Source: DASPSM01 sp036008465 (GTDB taxonomy: Bacteria; Planctomycetota; Planctomycetia; Planctomycetales; Planctomycetaceae). From it: a DNA stretch of 64,000 bases. Every line of letters starts with the position of its first letter. The first letter of the stretch is position 1. Positions 12,623 to 20,815 of this stretch are shown one piece after another. The position numbers and the translations under genes are program-made. The stretch lies in contig DASYNP010000100.1 of assembly GCA_036008465.1 (NCBI GenBank), positions 115,840 to 179,839 of the forward strand. Direction: 5' to 3'. The notes under the pieces were generated by a model, which was given only the letters and a program-made list of their open reading frames with translations, was not told the origin of the DNA and did not search any database.

Positions 12623-13744
12623 GTGAGCGGACCGCCGGAAGCCCTCAATTATTTGCCGCGCATGCCGCGGAACAAGGCGGTTCCCATCGGCTGTATTGGG
12701 GCCGGTTTCATCATGGATGAGTGCCATCTCGTCGCTTATCGAGGTGCCGGCTTTGAACCGATCGCGATCGCGTCCCGAACCCGCCAGCGCGCGGCCGAGG
12801 TCGCCAGCCGCCACGGCATCACAGCGGTTTACGAGGATTATCGCGATCTGTTGGCCGACCCGCGGATCGAGGTGGTCGACATTGCGGTTCCCCCTGACGT
12901 CCAGTTCGAAGTCGTTCGCGAGGCCGTTCGGCACGCCGAGCATCTGCGGGGCATCCTCACTCAAAAGCCGCTCGGAGTGAGCTTCGGCCAGGCTCGCGAA
13001 ATTGTCGCGCTGTGCAGGAACGCCGGCATTACGCTGGCCGTCAACCAAAACATGCGCTACGACCAATCGATTCGGGCCTGTCGAGATCTCTTGGTGCGAG
13101 GCGAGCTGGGCACGCCCGTGTTGGCCACTATCGAAATGCGAGCGATCCCACATTGGATGCCGTGGCAACAGCGGCAGGGATGGGTCACCCTGCGAATCAT
13201 GAGCATCCACCATCTCGACGCATTCCGCTTTCTCTTCGGGAATCCGGACCGCGTATACGCCAGCGTGCGGCCCGATCCGCGGACAGCAGAGGAATTTCCG
13301 CACGAGGATGGCATTTGTCTTTATGTCCTTGAATACGAGAACGGTCTGCGTGCGGCGGCCTGGGATGACGTTTGGACCGGACCTTCGCTTGAAGGTGCGG
13401 CGGGCGACATCGGAATTCGCTGGCGGGTGGAAGGAACCGAGGGACTTGCTTGCGGCACGATCGGCTGGCCCGATTATCCGAAGCGCACGCCGAGCACACT
13501 CGAGTGGACCAGCGTCCGCCAAGGGGGCCGCAGGATGCGACCCACATGGTCCGAAGCTTGGTTCCCCGACGCCTTTGCGGGCCCGATGGCCGAGCTCTTA
13601 TGCGCACTCGAGGAAAATCGCTCACCCGAACTCAGTGGCGACGACAACCTCCACACGATGGCCCTCGTCGACGCGTGTTACCGGTCGGTCCGCGAGCGGC
13701 GAGCCGTTAGCCCCGCGGAGATTTTCGCTAGCGCGGAGCGCTGA
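12623..13744 (+). CDS. Gfo/Idh/MocA-family oxidoreductase (second, unlinked copy)
   Basis: This 373-residue protein begins at GTG 12623, preceded by AGAGG with six bases of spacing. The Rossmann motif GCIGAGFIMDECH is near residues 24-36, the catalytic lysine lies in LTQKPLG near 113-119, and the C-terminal domain carries HWMPWQQRQGW and the HHLD motif seen in sugar dehydrogenases of the family. Planctomycetes carry many such genes, usually tied to breakdown of unusual sugars. The neighbourhood gives no pathway. The gene is notable because a decayed piece of a close paralogue sits about 110 bases downstream. Confidence 0.87.
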   Translation: MSGPPEALNYLPRMPRNKAVPIGCIGAGFIMDECHLVAYRGAGFEPIAIASRTRQRAAEVASRHGITAVYEDYRDLLADPRIEVVDIAVPPDVQFEVVREAVRHAEHLRGILTQKPLGVSFGQAREIVALCRNAGITLAVNQNMRYDQSIRACRDLLVRGELGTPVLATIEMRAIPHWMPWQQRQGWVTLRIMSIHHLDAFRFLFGNPDRVYASVRPDPRTAEEFPHEDGICLYVLEYENGLRAAAWDDVWTGPSLEGAAGDIGIRWRVEGTEGLACGTIGWPDYPKRTPSTLEWTSVRQGGRRMRPTWSEAWFPDAFAGPMAELLCALEENRSPELSGDDNLHTMALVDACYRSVRERRAVSPAEIFASAER

Positions 13745-13852
13745 CACGCGACCACAACTAGCGGTCCGTCAATCGCCAAGTGTCAGGTGGCTGGGGTCGG
13801 CGCTTTCGCCGCTCGATTCGCGGCTGCCGAGATCTGCTGGTTCGAGCCGAGG

Positions 13853-13969
13853 CTCGGGACGCCGGTGTTGGCCACGATTGAGATGCGAGCGATTCCGCAC
13901 TGGATGCCGTGCCAAGAGCGGCAGAGATGGGTCACGTTGCGGATCATGAGCATCCACCACCTCGACGCG
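13853..13969 (+). pseudogene. Fragment of a paralogous Gfo/Idh/MocA gene
   Basis: These 117 bases align without gaps to 13106-13222 of the intact oxidoreductase just upstream (39 codons, from LGTPVLATIEMR to SIHHLDA). I count 17 codon differences: 14 are silent and 3 change a residue (W to C, Q to E, G to R). The dominance of silent changes shows that this copy diverged as a working gene before it was reduced to a fragment, so it is not a fresh tandem duplication. An open frame runs from 13787 to 13993 but carries no start signal and ends soon after the similarity stops. Confidence 0.85.
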
Positions 13970-14034
13970 TTGTGGGCAAAAAACGCAAAATAACCCAGGG
14001 TTGAGCGATCACTCAAACTTCCGACGCGTTGTGG
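13963..14034. repeat. 13-base direct repeat at the edge of the gene fragment
   Basis: The sequence CGACGCGTTGTGG occurs at 13963-13975 and again at 14022-14034, 59 bases apart. The first copy overlaps the last bases of the paralogue fragment. The repeat may mark a deletion or insertion junction from the event that removed the rest of that gene; chance cannot be excluded. Confidence 0.5.
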
Positions 14035-14194
14035 ACAATTGTTACTTTTGTGCAAAACGGGCCGCCATTTATGGCGATTGTTGCACAGGAGAGCCGCATA
14101 ATAAGGACCGTGGAAACCGGGAGCGGGAATCGCGATAATGTGCGGCACATTGCTTCATATCTCCCTATGGTTTCCCATCTCAAGGAGCAACGCT

Positions 14195-14479
14195 GTGGAG
14201 GAAACTTTCAGGTTTACAGCCCGCGTTGTTGAGCGATGGCAGGGCAAGCAACGGCAAGTCCAAATCGTCCCCGAGAACGCTCAAGAGTTTTTGAGCTATC
14301 TGGAACGAGCCAGACTCGGATGCCGTCCTGACTGGCACGGTGACGAGCTTTATGTGACCGTTTCTCGGCGTTCACTGGTTGAAAGATCCCGAGGCGTAGA
14401 ACGTGTGCAATATGCGGTACGGGCAAAGCAGACAATGGCCCGTCGAATAATGTGCGGCATCGATCTCGTTCCGTTGTGA
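14195..14479 (+). CDS. Small hypothetical protein, 94 residues
   Basis: I do not recognise the family. A longer reading from 14138 is possible, but GTG 14195 is preceded by AAGGAG at 14182-14187 with seven bases of spacing, which is a much better start. The product (VEETFRFTARVVERWQG...) is a soluble, arginine-rich protein with no membrane segment or signal peptide and a likely alpha/beta fold. It sits in a patch of lower G+C between the paralogue fragment and a secreted protein. The 13 bases ATAATGTGCGGCA occur at 14135-14147 upstream and again at 14447-14459 near its 3' end. Confidence 0.55.
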   Translation: MEETFRFTARVVERWQGKQRQVQIVPENAQEFLSYLERARLGCRPDWHGDELYVTVSRRSLVERSRGVERVQYAVRAKQTMARRIMCGIDLVPL

Positions 14480-14547
14480 CGCTGGCATCCTCCGATTGGG
14501 AGCAAGCAATAAAGCCTCTCGTTTTCGTTCTCCCATAATGGTGGCTC

Positions 14548-15258
14548 GTGAAATCGCGCCGGGCCGTTTCCATGCGAACGCTGAAACTCTTGCCGTTGTT
14601 CGTGGTCGTCTGTTCGTTTGCTGCGGCTGCATCCGCTCAACAAGCGGGCGACCCGATTGCTGAAAAGTTGAAGGCGGAGTACAAGCGGAAAGAGGCGATC
14701 GTCAAAGGGCAGATTGCGGAGATTGACCGACAACTGCAAGTTGCCCCTCGCAATGCTGCCCTGAAAAAGACAAGAACGAAACTTTTGTCACAGAGCATTG
14801 ATCCGGTTCCGGACTTGAAACCTCCGTTCAAGGGCGGAGACTTCGGCTACCTGAACTTGGAGAAGGTAGTAATCATCGGAGGCGACGGAAAGTACGTCAA
14901 AATGATGTGGGAGAATCGGCCCTTTCTCTTCCGTGCTTCCGATCTAAGAGACAGCGATTTAGACGTCCAGTGGAAAGATCACTACCAGAAGCACCGTGAG
15001 ATGGGCAAAGCAAGTGACGGGATTGGTGGTGCGGTGACTTCTTACGAGTACCTCGGATCAACGTTCAGATCGGCACACGCCAACTTGAACGGCGTGATGC
15101 GAGTCGTGCAAGTCCCCGGACAGCTTTCGACGGTCGAGCGATTTCCCAAGAAGGAACTGAAGAAGTACCTCACTCCATTTCAGAAACCGACGCATCCGAA
15201 GCCCGCCAAGAAGATTCCTCTCCAAGCCCCTACCGCCAAGCCAAAAGCGATGCCTTGA
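14548..15258 (+). CDS. Secreted hypothetical protein with signal peptide
   Basis: This protein of up to 236 residues starts with a clear Sec signal (MRTLKLLPLFVVVCSFAAAA followed by SAQQ), so the likely start is ATG 14572 rather than the in-frame GTG 14548. Cleavage after ASAQ-like residues would release a protein with an N-terminal charged helix (about residues 35-75) and a middle region containing GGDFGYLNLEKVVIIGGDGKY. The C-terminus is rich in lysine and proline. Function is unknown; planctomycetes export many such proteins. Confidence 0.65.
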   Translation: MKSRRAVSMRTLKLLPLFVVVCSFAAAASAQQAGDPIAEKLKAEYKRKEAIVKGQIAEIDRQLQVAPRNAALKKTRTKLLSQSIDPVPDLKPPFKGGDFGYLNLEKVVIIGGDGKYVKMMWENRPFLFRASDLRDSDLDVQWKDHYQKHREMGKASDGIGGAVTSYEYLGSTFRSAHANLNGVMRVVQVPGQLSTVERFPKKELKKYLTPFQKPTHPKPAKKIPLQAPTAKPKAMP

Positions 15259-15363
15259 ACGATCCAGGACAACTACGCCGCGTTGCTTCCTGATGCGGCA
15301 CAGCGAGCAACCGGGAGCGAAATAGGGGACACAGCTCTTGTTGTGGCCTGGGACCGCTTTGGG

Positions 15364-16782
15364 TCACCTGCCCGCCACAACCTCGCCAGCCGCCAGAATC
15401 GCGGGCTCCATCACGGGTGCCTGCTCGGCCTGTTCGTACCACTCCTCGAGCTTACGCATGTCGCGGGCGACAGTCCGCGACGCCGCAAAGAGCACGATTC
15501 CCAGCCCCAGGCAGATCGCGGGGAGCACGTAGAGCCCTTGATGCAGTCCGATTTCTCGAAACTCGGCAGGAATGATACCCCCGACCGAGGTGACGCCCGC
15601 AGCCTCCATCGCGCGAGTTGAAAGCATGTCACTCAGTTTCCCCATTACCGACGGACCAAACGCTCCGCCGACCAGGTACATGGCGAAAAAGTAGAGGGCC
15701 ATCGCCGTTCCGCGCAATCCGGGCTCGATTACGTCTTGGATGGCGGCGTACACGCTGGCGTAATACACGTACACGAACATCACGCCGGCGCCTGTGAAGA
15801 TCATGAAGCTGGCGATCGAACCCGGGGGCTGGTTCAATCCCAAGTAGATGAGCGGGGCCGAGAGAAACATTGCGGCCGTGGCGACGAGCAGCCGCCCGTT
15901 CGACCGCGAATGCTGCGCAAGGTCGGCCAGCCATCCGCCTCCCAGCATGCCAACGACGCCTACGGCTCCAAGGACGATCCCGGCGATCAAGCCGGCTTTG
16001 CTGTGGTCCAAATGATGCCGCAGCTCGATCATCGCGGGCAAAAACGAGTTGATCGCATACATGTTAAAGTTGTGCAGCGCGCCCGAAACGATGATCCACA
16101 TAATCGTCGGCGTTCCCAGCACGATCAGATAGGGCGAGCCGGGACGCTGCGGGCGCGGCTTTGGCGCACTGGCGGCTAGAGCCGAATGCTCGTGCTCCGA
16201 ACCCCCGCGTTTCGGTTCGAGCATGAAGAGCGTTGCCGCTCCGCAAACGAGCCCCGGGATACACGCGATGTAAAAGGCCGTTCGCCAGCTGGCGTGCTGC
16301 GCCAGCCAACCGCTGACAGTCGTGCTTAAGAAGATCCCAATCGGGAGCCCCAGCATGAAAATTGCCAGCGCCCGCGCTCTCTGTCGCGGCGGGAACAGGT
16401 CGCCCACCAGCGAATTGGCGGCAGGGGCGCAGCTTGCTTCGCCCACTCCGACGCCAAGGCGCGTCACGAACATCGAGGCGTAACTCCAGGTCATCCCCGA
16501 AGCAGCTGTCAGCAAGCTCCAGACCGTCACTCCGGCGCCCAGAATCCGGGTCCGAGAATATCGATCCGAGAGGCGTCCAAGGGGGACGCCGACGGCTGCA
16601 TAGATCAGCACAAATGCCGTTCCCAACAGCCCCACCCTGGTGTAGCTCAGATTCCACTCGCTGATGATCGAAGGGGTGACCGCCGCGGGAATCTGCCGAT
16701 CGTAAAAATTGAGCATGTTGATCAGGAATAACACGCCCAGCGCGAACCACGCTCGACGACGATTTGGATCTGGGGAGCGCAT
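15364..16782 (-). CDS. Major facilitator superfamily transporter, spinster-like
   Basis: This 472-residue protein has twelve predicted membrane helices. The MFS loop 2-3 motif appears as GVPLGRLSDRYSR, and the first helices carry NMLNFYDRQIPAAV, a pattern typical of spinster-like and related organic-anion or lipid transporters. The sequence GVGEASCAPAANSLVGDLFPPRQRARAL in the loop 4-5 region is also characteristic. The substrate cannot be predicted. It is transcribed alone. Confidence 0.86.
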   Translation of the reverse strand: MRSPDPNRRRAWFALGVLFLINMLNFYDRQIPAAVTPSIISEWNLSYTRVGLLGTAFVLIYAAVGVPLGRLSDRYSRTRILGAGVTVWSLLTAASGMTWSYASMFVTRLGVGVGEASCAPAANSLVGDLFPPRQRARALAIFMLGLPIGIFLSTTVSGWLAQHASWRTAFYIACIPGLVCGAATLFMLEPKRGGSEHEHSALAASAPKPRPQRPGSPYLIVLGTPTIMWIIVSGALHNFNMYAINSFLPAMIELRHHLDHSKAGLIAGIVLGAVGVVGMLGGGWLADLAQHSRSNGRLLVATAAMFLSAPLIYLGLNQPPGSIASFMIFTGAGVMFVYVYYASVYAAIQDVIEPGLRGTAMALYFFAMYLVGGAFGPSVMGKLSDMLSTRAMEAAGVTSVGGIIPAEFREIGLHQGLYVLPAICLGLGIVLFAASRTVARDMRKLEEWYEQAEQAPVMEPAILAAGEVVAGR

Positions 16783-16889
16783 GCGACGACGATCCTCTTA
16801 AGCGCGGGCAGAGGGATTGAATCGTGAGCTAGGGAAGGGTCAAGGGCCCGAAGGTCAGCCCTGTCCTTGGTTGGATTGAGCGCAGAAGG

Positions 16890-17537
16890 TCAAACGTTCT
16901 TCAGCGCAATGCGATGGACGACGCAGGCCACGTCGTCGCAGTAGTCGATGGCTTCCTCCACGAGCTGATACAGCTCTTTCCACTTGATGACTTGAAATGC
17001 GTCGAGGCCGCAGTCGAACAGCTCGGCGAGGAAGTGATGGTGGATGGCGTCCCCCTCTTCCTCCGCCTCGTGGACTGCGATGATCAATTGATCCAGCGAC
17101 ACTTTGCCGTTTTTCGGATGCCGCAGCTCCTTCATCCGTCGCAGGGCCCCGACCGCGTCGGTCATCAGGCGGCTGGCCTTCACCAAGACCTCGCACTGAT
17201 TGACGAAATCCTTGCGGACCGATTCGATCTTGTAAAACATCATCCGCTGAGCGACGGCGTCAATCATGTCGACCACATCGTCGATGCGCGTAATCAGGCT
17301 GTAGACGTCTTCGCGATCGATGGGCGTGATATACGTCTGCTCCAGTCGGTCGAGCGTCTCGTGCGTGACGCGGTCGCCCGTATGCTCCGCGTCCATGATT
17401 GCCGTCACGAGCTCGTTTCGACGGTAGTCCCCCACCTTCGCGTATTCCAAGAGCAGCGTGGCAGCGTGGACGGCGTTTTGGACGGCGCGGTCGAAGCAGT
17501 CAAAGAATTCGAGATTCTTTGGCAACAGACCAAACAT
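16890..17537 (-). CDS. DUF47 (PhoU-like) phosphate-transport accessory protein
   Basis: This 215-residue all-helical protein matches the DUF47/TIGR00153 family, relatives of PhoU that usually pair with Pit low-affinity phosphate permeases. It shows the two helical-bundle repeats with acidic E/DxxxD motifs (DAEHTGDRVTHE and HEAEEEGDAIHHH) that bind metals in PhoU-like proteins. GAGG lies just before the ATG. Unusually, no pit gene is next to it. The polyphosphate genes 25 kb away are too far to form one operon. Confidence 0.85.
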   Translation of the reverse strand: MFGLLPKNLEFFDCFDRAVQNAVHAATLLLEYAKVGDYRRNELVTAIMDAEHTGDRVTHETLDRLEQTYITPIDREDVYSLITRIDDVVDMIDAVAQRMMFYKIESVRKDFVNQCEVLVKASRLMTDAVGALRRMKELRHPKNGKVSLDQLIIAVHEAEEEGDAIHHHFLAELFDCGLDAFQVIKWKELYQLVEEAIDYCDDVACVVHRIALKNV

Positions 17538-17822
17538 GGAATCCTCGTTGGGTGAGCCGAAGCAAGGGTCGCGGCTAACGCAGATCTGCCAGAACGATTG
17601 AGTAACCCGAAGGGCGAATCTCTTGTCCCGCGCTGTCTCGCGGTCACATCAGATCAACCGGTCCGGCGGAACTTGGCCACTCAGTCGAACTGCGCCTTCA
17701 CCCTCTTTGTCTTCGCCGCATTCGAACTGCGCGTCATTGAGGATATTGCGGCGGGGGCGCCGTCTCAAGCCGCGCCGATAAACTCGGACGACTAGCGCCT
17801 GCGAGTGGCACGCGGTAAACGG

Positions 17823-18956
17823 TCAGGGTTCGATCTGGTCAAACCACTGGGGCTCGAGTTCTTTGGTGTTTCGCTCGATACCCAGCACAATGGTCCGCTG
17901 ATGGCAACCGTTGCGCGTGGTCGCCACCGCGTCGATCACCTGCCGTCCTTCGGGGAGAGTGAACCGCTGCGAAAACGTCCCGTCGCGACTCACGGGGATC
18001 CGTTCGCCCAGGAGTTTCAGCTCGACTTGAGGGTCAGTCGAGCCATGCAGGATCAACTCCGCATGCAGCCGCAGCTCGACGGGAGGCTCGCCCGGGACCT
18101 CGGTCTCACCGGATTCCGGGCTGTTTGCGTTGGACACGACGCGAGGGACGGGAAGCTTTGCAGTCGGCAGCGCTCGGAGATCGTACGTCGGTCGCTTTTC
18201 GAGGTCGACGGAAACCGCCGGTGAACCGTTTGTCCGGTTGCCACCCTTTCTCAATCGGGTCTGAAGGGAATGGGCGCCAGGGCGCGGCGTTTGGACCCGG
18301 TTTGATTGGGCCATCACGAAAAACAACCCGTTCGGCGCGCGGTAGCCAATCTGAATCCGATACCTCCGCGGCGCCGGATCGACCGGCAGATACCAGTGGT
18401 CGACGTCTCCGTGAATTTCGACGTCGCCGACACGGGTCTGCACCGATGCTCCCGCGTCGTCGCCGGTCACGTCCAAAACTCGCAACACGGGGAGTGAATG
18501 ATGCCATTGCACGCCCAGCGCGGCCTCGGCTCTGGTCAGCGTGTCTCGCGACAGCGTCCACCGAACATGCACCCAGCAGGGATCGGCCCCTTCAGCCACG
18601 AGCGAATCGTGCGCGGCCGGCGCCGCCGGTGCGATCGCTGCCTTTAGCAACCGTCGGCCACGTAACGGTCCGCCATGAAAATAACGGCGGTCGGTCTTCG
18701 CATCGGGTTCGAGACCCGCGCGGCGCAGCGGCTGCGGGGAGACACCGTTGTGCGACGATCCATTTCGGTGTCCGTTGCGAGGCTTAGCTGGGTTGGCGGC
18801 ACCGTTGCGGTTGCGGCCGAGTTGCCGGCGATACGAAATGGCGAGTGCGGCAACGAGTTCGTCTTTCGTCATCTCGTGCCAGCCGGCGATTTGGTGCTTT
18901 TTGGCCCGAGCAGCCAAAGCTTTGCGTGTCAAAGCGCGAAGTGCAGTAACGGTCAT
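17823..18956 (-). CDS. DUF4912 protein with N-terminal Rho-N/SAP-like segment
   Basis: Starting at ATG 18956 (GGAG about ten bases upstream) the product has about 377 residues; an in-frame reading from 19028 adds a non-conserved N-terminus. The first 40 residues (MTVTALRALTRKALAARAKKHQIAGWHEMTKDELVAAL in overview) look like the Rho N-terminal or SAP helical fold that binds nucleic acid. A low-complexity Asn/Gly/Arg linker follows, then a DUF4912 domain at about 125-245 (CWVHVRWTLS, LRVLDVTGDD, HWYLPVDPAPRRYRIQIGY). DUF4912 proteins are of unknown role and often occur near alpha-amylase or glycogen genes; glgC is in this window but 16 kb away. Confidence 0.75.
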   Translation of the reverse strand: MTVTALRALTRKALAARAKKHQIAGWHEMTKDELVAALAISYRRQLGRNRNGAANPAKPRNGHRNGSSHNGVSPQPLRRAGLEPDAKTDRRYFHGGPLRGRRLLKAAIAPAAPAAHDSLVAEGADPCWVHVRWTLSRDTLTRAEAALGVQWHHSLPVLRVLDVTGDDAGASVQTRVGDVEIHGDVDHWYLPVDPAPRRYRIQIGYRAPNGLFFVMAQSNRVQTPRPGAHSLQTRLRKGGNRTNGSPAVSVDLEKRPTYDLRALPTAKLPVPRVVSNANSPESGETEVPGEPPVELRLHAELILHGSTDPQVELKLLGERIPVSRDGTFSQRFTLPEGRQVIDAVATTRNGCHQRTIVLGIERNTKELEPQWFDQIEP

Positions 18957-20113
18957 AAGGTGGAATCTCCGTCCGAATGGACCGATTGGGTCCATTGGGC
19001 GCGCAGAAAAGAAAAAACGAGGGCACACCAGGATCGATTTGGCCCGTTCGATCGAACCGGGACGCGCAACGACAGAGTCTGCGAATCACCTGCGGATTCC
19101 CGATCTTAGGAACGATCAAGCTGAGGAAACCATCAAGGCTTCAGCAGCGGGGTGTCCGGCGGCGGTCCGTGCCTCGATATGTGTGAAACGATCGCCTCGG
19201 GTGCGCGGATCACCCCTCGACCGAGGTGCGGCATATCAAATGCCCGCCGCACGTTTCGGACTGTGGGTCGATCCGCTCGATACTGACGCGGAATGTTTTT
19301 TGGCGTGAATCAAGTCCCAGCGACGAATTCGCTGAATTGGACCGGATGTGAAAGATTCACACCTTCGTTTTATCAACCTCGACTTGAAAGTTTCAATTGC
19401 GCCATTCAAAGAAAAGGTCCGCCACTGACTCTGGAAATCCATAACTGCTAATCAGGATATGACTTACAACTTGTTTAGCGCAATACTCAATCGACCTTTG
19501 CGCACGGGAAAACACGTATGTACGTATGTTCTAATCGGCTGGCGCCATCGATCGGCGGGCATTCATTGGTGACCATACGCACCAACGCAAAGTTTCACGC
19601 CCGACTTCCGTCGTCTCGGTTTCGTGAAAGGGTGCGCCTTTCCCCGGGGGCTGAAACGGACGAACCGCACCATTGGAATGGTGGATCATCCTCGCGCGCG
19701 GCCGAATGGCGGAGCGAATTCGATTTGGTGCGCGATAGCGAAGAAGGCGACGTGCTTTAAGCACTCGCTGTCGATCGATCGACTTCCAATTCAAGGCGGT
19801 CGTTCGACTTTGCGTTGCGATCGTTGAACCCCGCGCCAGCGGCGTATCTTGGACGTTTTTCTCGACACCTCTGTTGTCCCTGTTCCCCGCGATTGGGAAT
19901 AGCACGCCCCACTCTTGGGAAATCCAGTTTCGCTCCTCTCGTTGCTTTGACACTCCCCATGACAGGGAATACACTTTTCGCGAAAACACGAACAAAGTGA
20001 CGAAACTGAGAAGCGTGAAACGCTCGCTACGACCTCATTGCTTGTGACGTCGTCGCGGTCACACACGCTTGCCTGAATCCTGGCCTCCGTCGGCTTCCGC
20101 CGGGAGGTTTCTT
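18957..20113. other. Long stretch without a recognisable gene, upstream of the ATP synthase operon
   Basis: About 1.1 kb holds no frame with a convincing start, codon pattern or protein motif on either strand. The middle (about 19290-19530) is visibly richer in A+T than its surroundings. Two short dyads are seen: CACCATT/AATGGTG at 19668-19683 and AGCGT-GAA-ACGCT at 20012-20024. The region presumably carries promoter and leader sequence for the downstream operon, but no standard -35/-10 pair is obvious. Confidence 0.5.
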
Positions 20114-20362
20114 GTGCCCCGTGCTTCGGACGACGACCGCCCGCCGATGGCCGTCGGGATGTACTGGGCTCAGCAGATCACCTCGATTGCGATTGAGATG
20201 GCACTGCCGGCGTGGCTCGGCCGCTTGGCCGACCAACGCTGGGGCACAGAGCCATGGCTGGTCGCCGTTGGGGCGCTACTGGGATTGTCGGCGGCGATGT
20301 GGCATTTGTTGGCAATCGCCCGACGCACGGGTTCGGGCTCGTCGGGTCAGGCAAAGAAATAG
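20114..20362 (+). CDS. AtpZ/AtpI-family small membrane protein, first gene of the ATP synthase operon
   Basis: This 82-residue protein starts best at GTG 20114, because GGAGGT lies at 20103-20108; an in-frame reading from 20069 adds unconserved residues. Two hydrophobic helices (about 15-32 and 41-62) are joined by a short loop with the pattern LADQRWGTEPWLV that is common in AtpZ/AtpI-like subunits encoded at the head of atp operons. These proteins are thought to help assemble the c-ring or carry divalent cations. The next gene follows after 12 bases. Confidence 0.75.
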   Translation: MPRASDDDRPPMAVGMYWAQQITSIAIEMALPAWLGRLADQRWGTEPWLVAVGALLGLSAAMWHLLAIARRTGSGSSGQAKK

Positions 20363-20374
20363 GGTCTAAATTTG

Positions 20375-20809
20375 ATGTCGAGCCGATCGACCGCGCAAAC
20401 ACCGATCCAGCTCGCCTGGTCGCGCTGCGGTTGGCTGGCGGTCACGACTGGCGTGCTGTGGGCTTTGCTTCTGGGTCCCGCGTGGTTCGTCGCCGGACGC
20501 GAGGCGCTGATCGGCCTCTCCGCGGCGGCCGTTTTGTGCACGATTCCAGGCTTGATCGTCTTTTGGGTGGCAGCGGCCTACGGTGCCGCCGGAGGGCAGG
20601 TTCCGCTGGTGATTCTGGGTTCGATGCTGCTGCGAATGGTGTTCGTCTTTTTAGGGATGGTCATCATTCAGTCCGCCGATCCGAAGTTGGGAATTCGAGA
20701 GTTTGTGATCTGGCTGCTGGCGTTCTACGTCGTCCTGCTGGGCGTCGAAACGTTTCTGGTTGTCCCGCGCTCGGGCAGCAACAGCCATCCGCACCCAGGG
20801 GGAGTCTGA
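20375..20809 (+). CDS. ATP synthase subunit I-like (AtpI/UncI) membrane protein
   Basis: This 144-residue protein has four hydrophobic segments, as expected for the AtpI/UncI-type protein encoded ahead of subunit a. Sequence identity to known AtpI is weak, so the call rests on size, topology and position between the AtpZ-like gene and atpB. A TTG at 20372 directly precedes the ATG at 20375; the ATG is preferred. Likely role: helper for assembly of the c-ring of the membrane sector. Confidence 0.65.
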   Translation: MSSRSTAQTPIQLAWSRCGWLAVTTGVLWALLLGPAWFVAGREALIGLSAAAVLCTIPGLIVFWVAAAYGAAGGQVPLVILGSMLLRMVFVFLGMVIIQSADPKLGIREFVIWLLAFYVVLLGVETFLVVPRSGSNSHPHPGGV

Positions 20810-20815
20810 TCTGCG

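Noticed and set aside
13787..13993. Open frame over the oxidoreductase fragment taken as a small gene
   Set aside because: It has no ribosome site, covers only a 39-codon piece of the family and ends just past the similarity; it is called a pseudogene.
19531..19995. 154-codon minus-strand frame in the long intergenic region
   Set aside because: No ribosome site, biased basic composition and no motif; I prefer to call the stretch non-coding.
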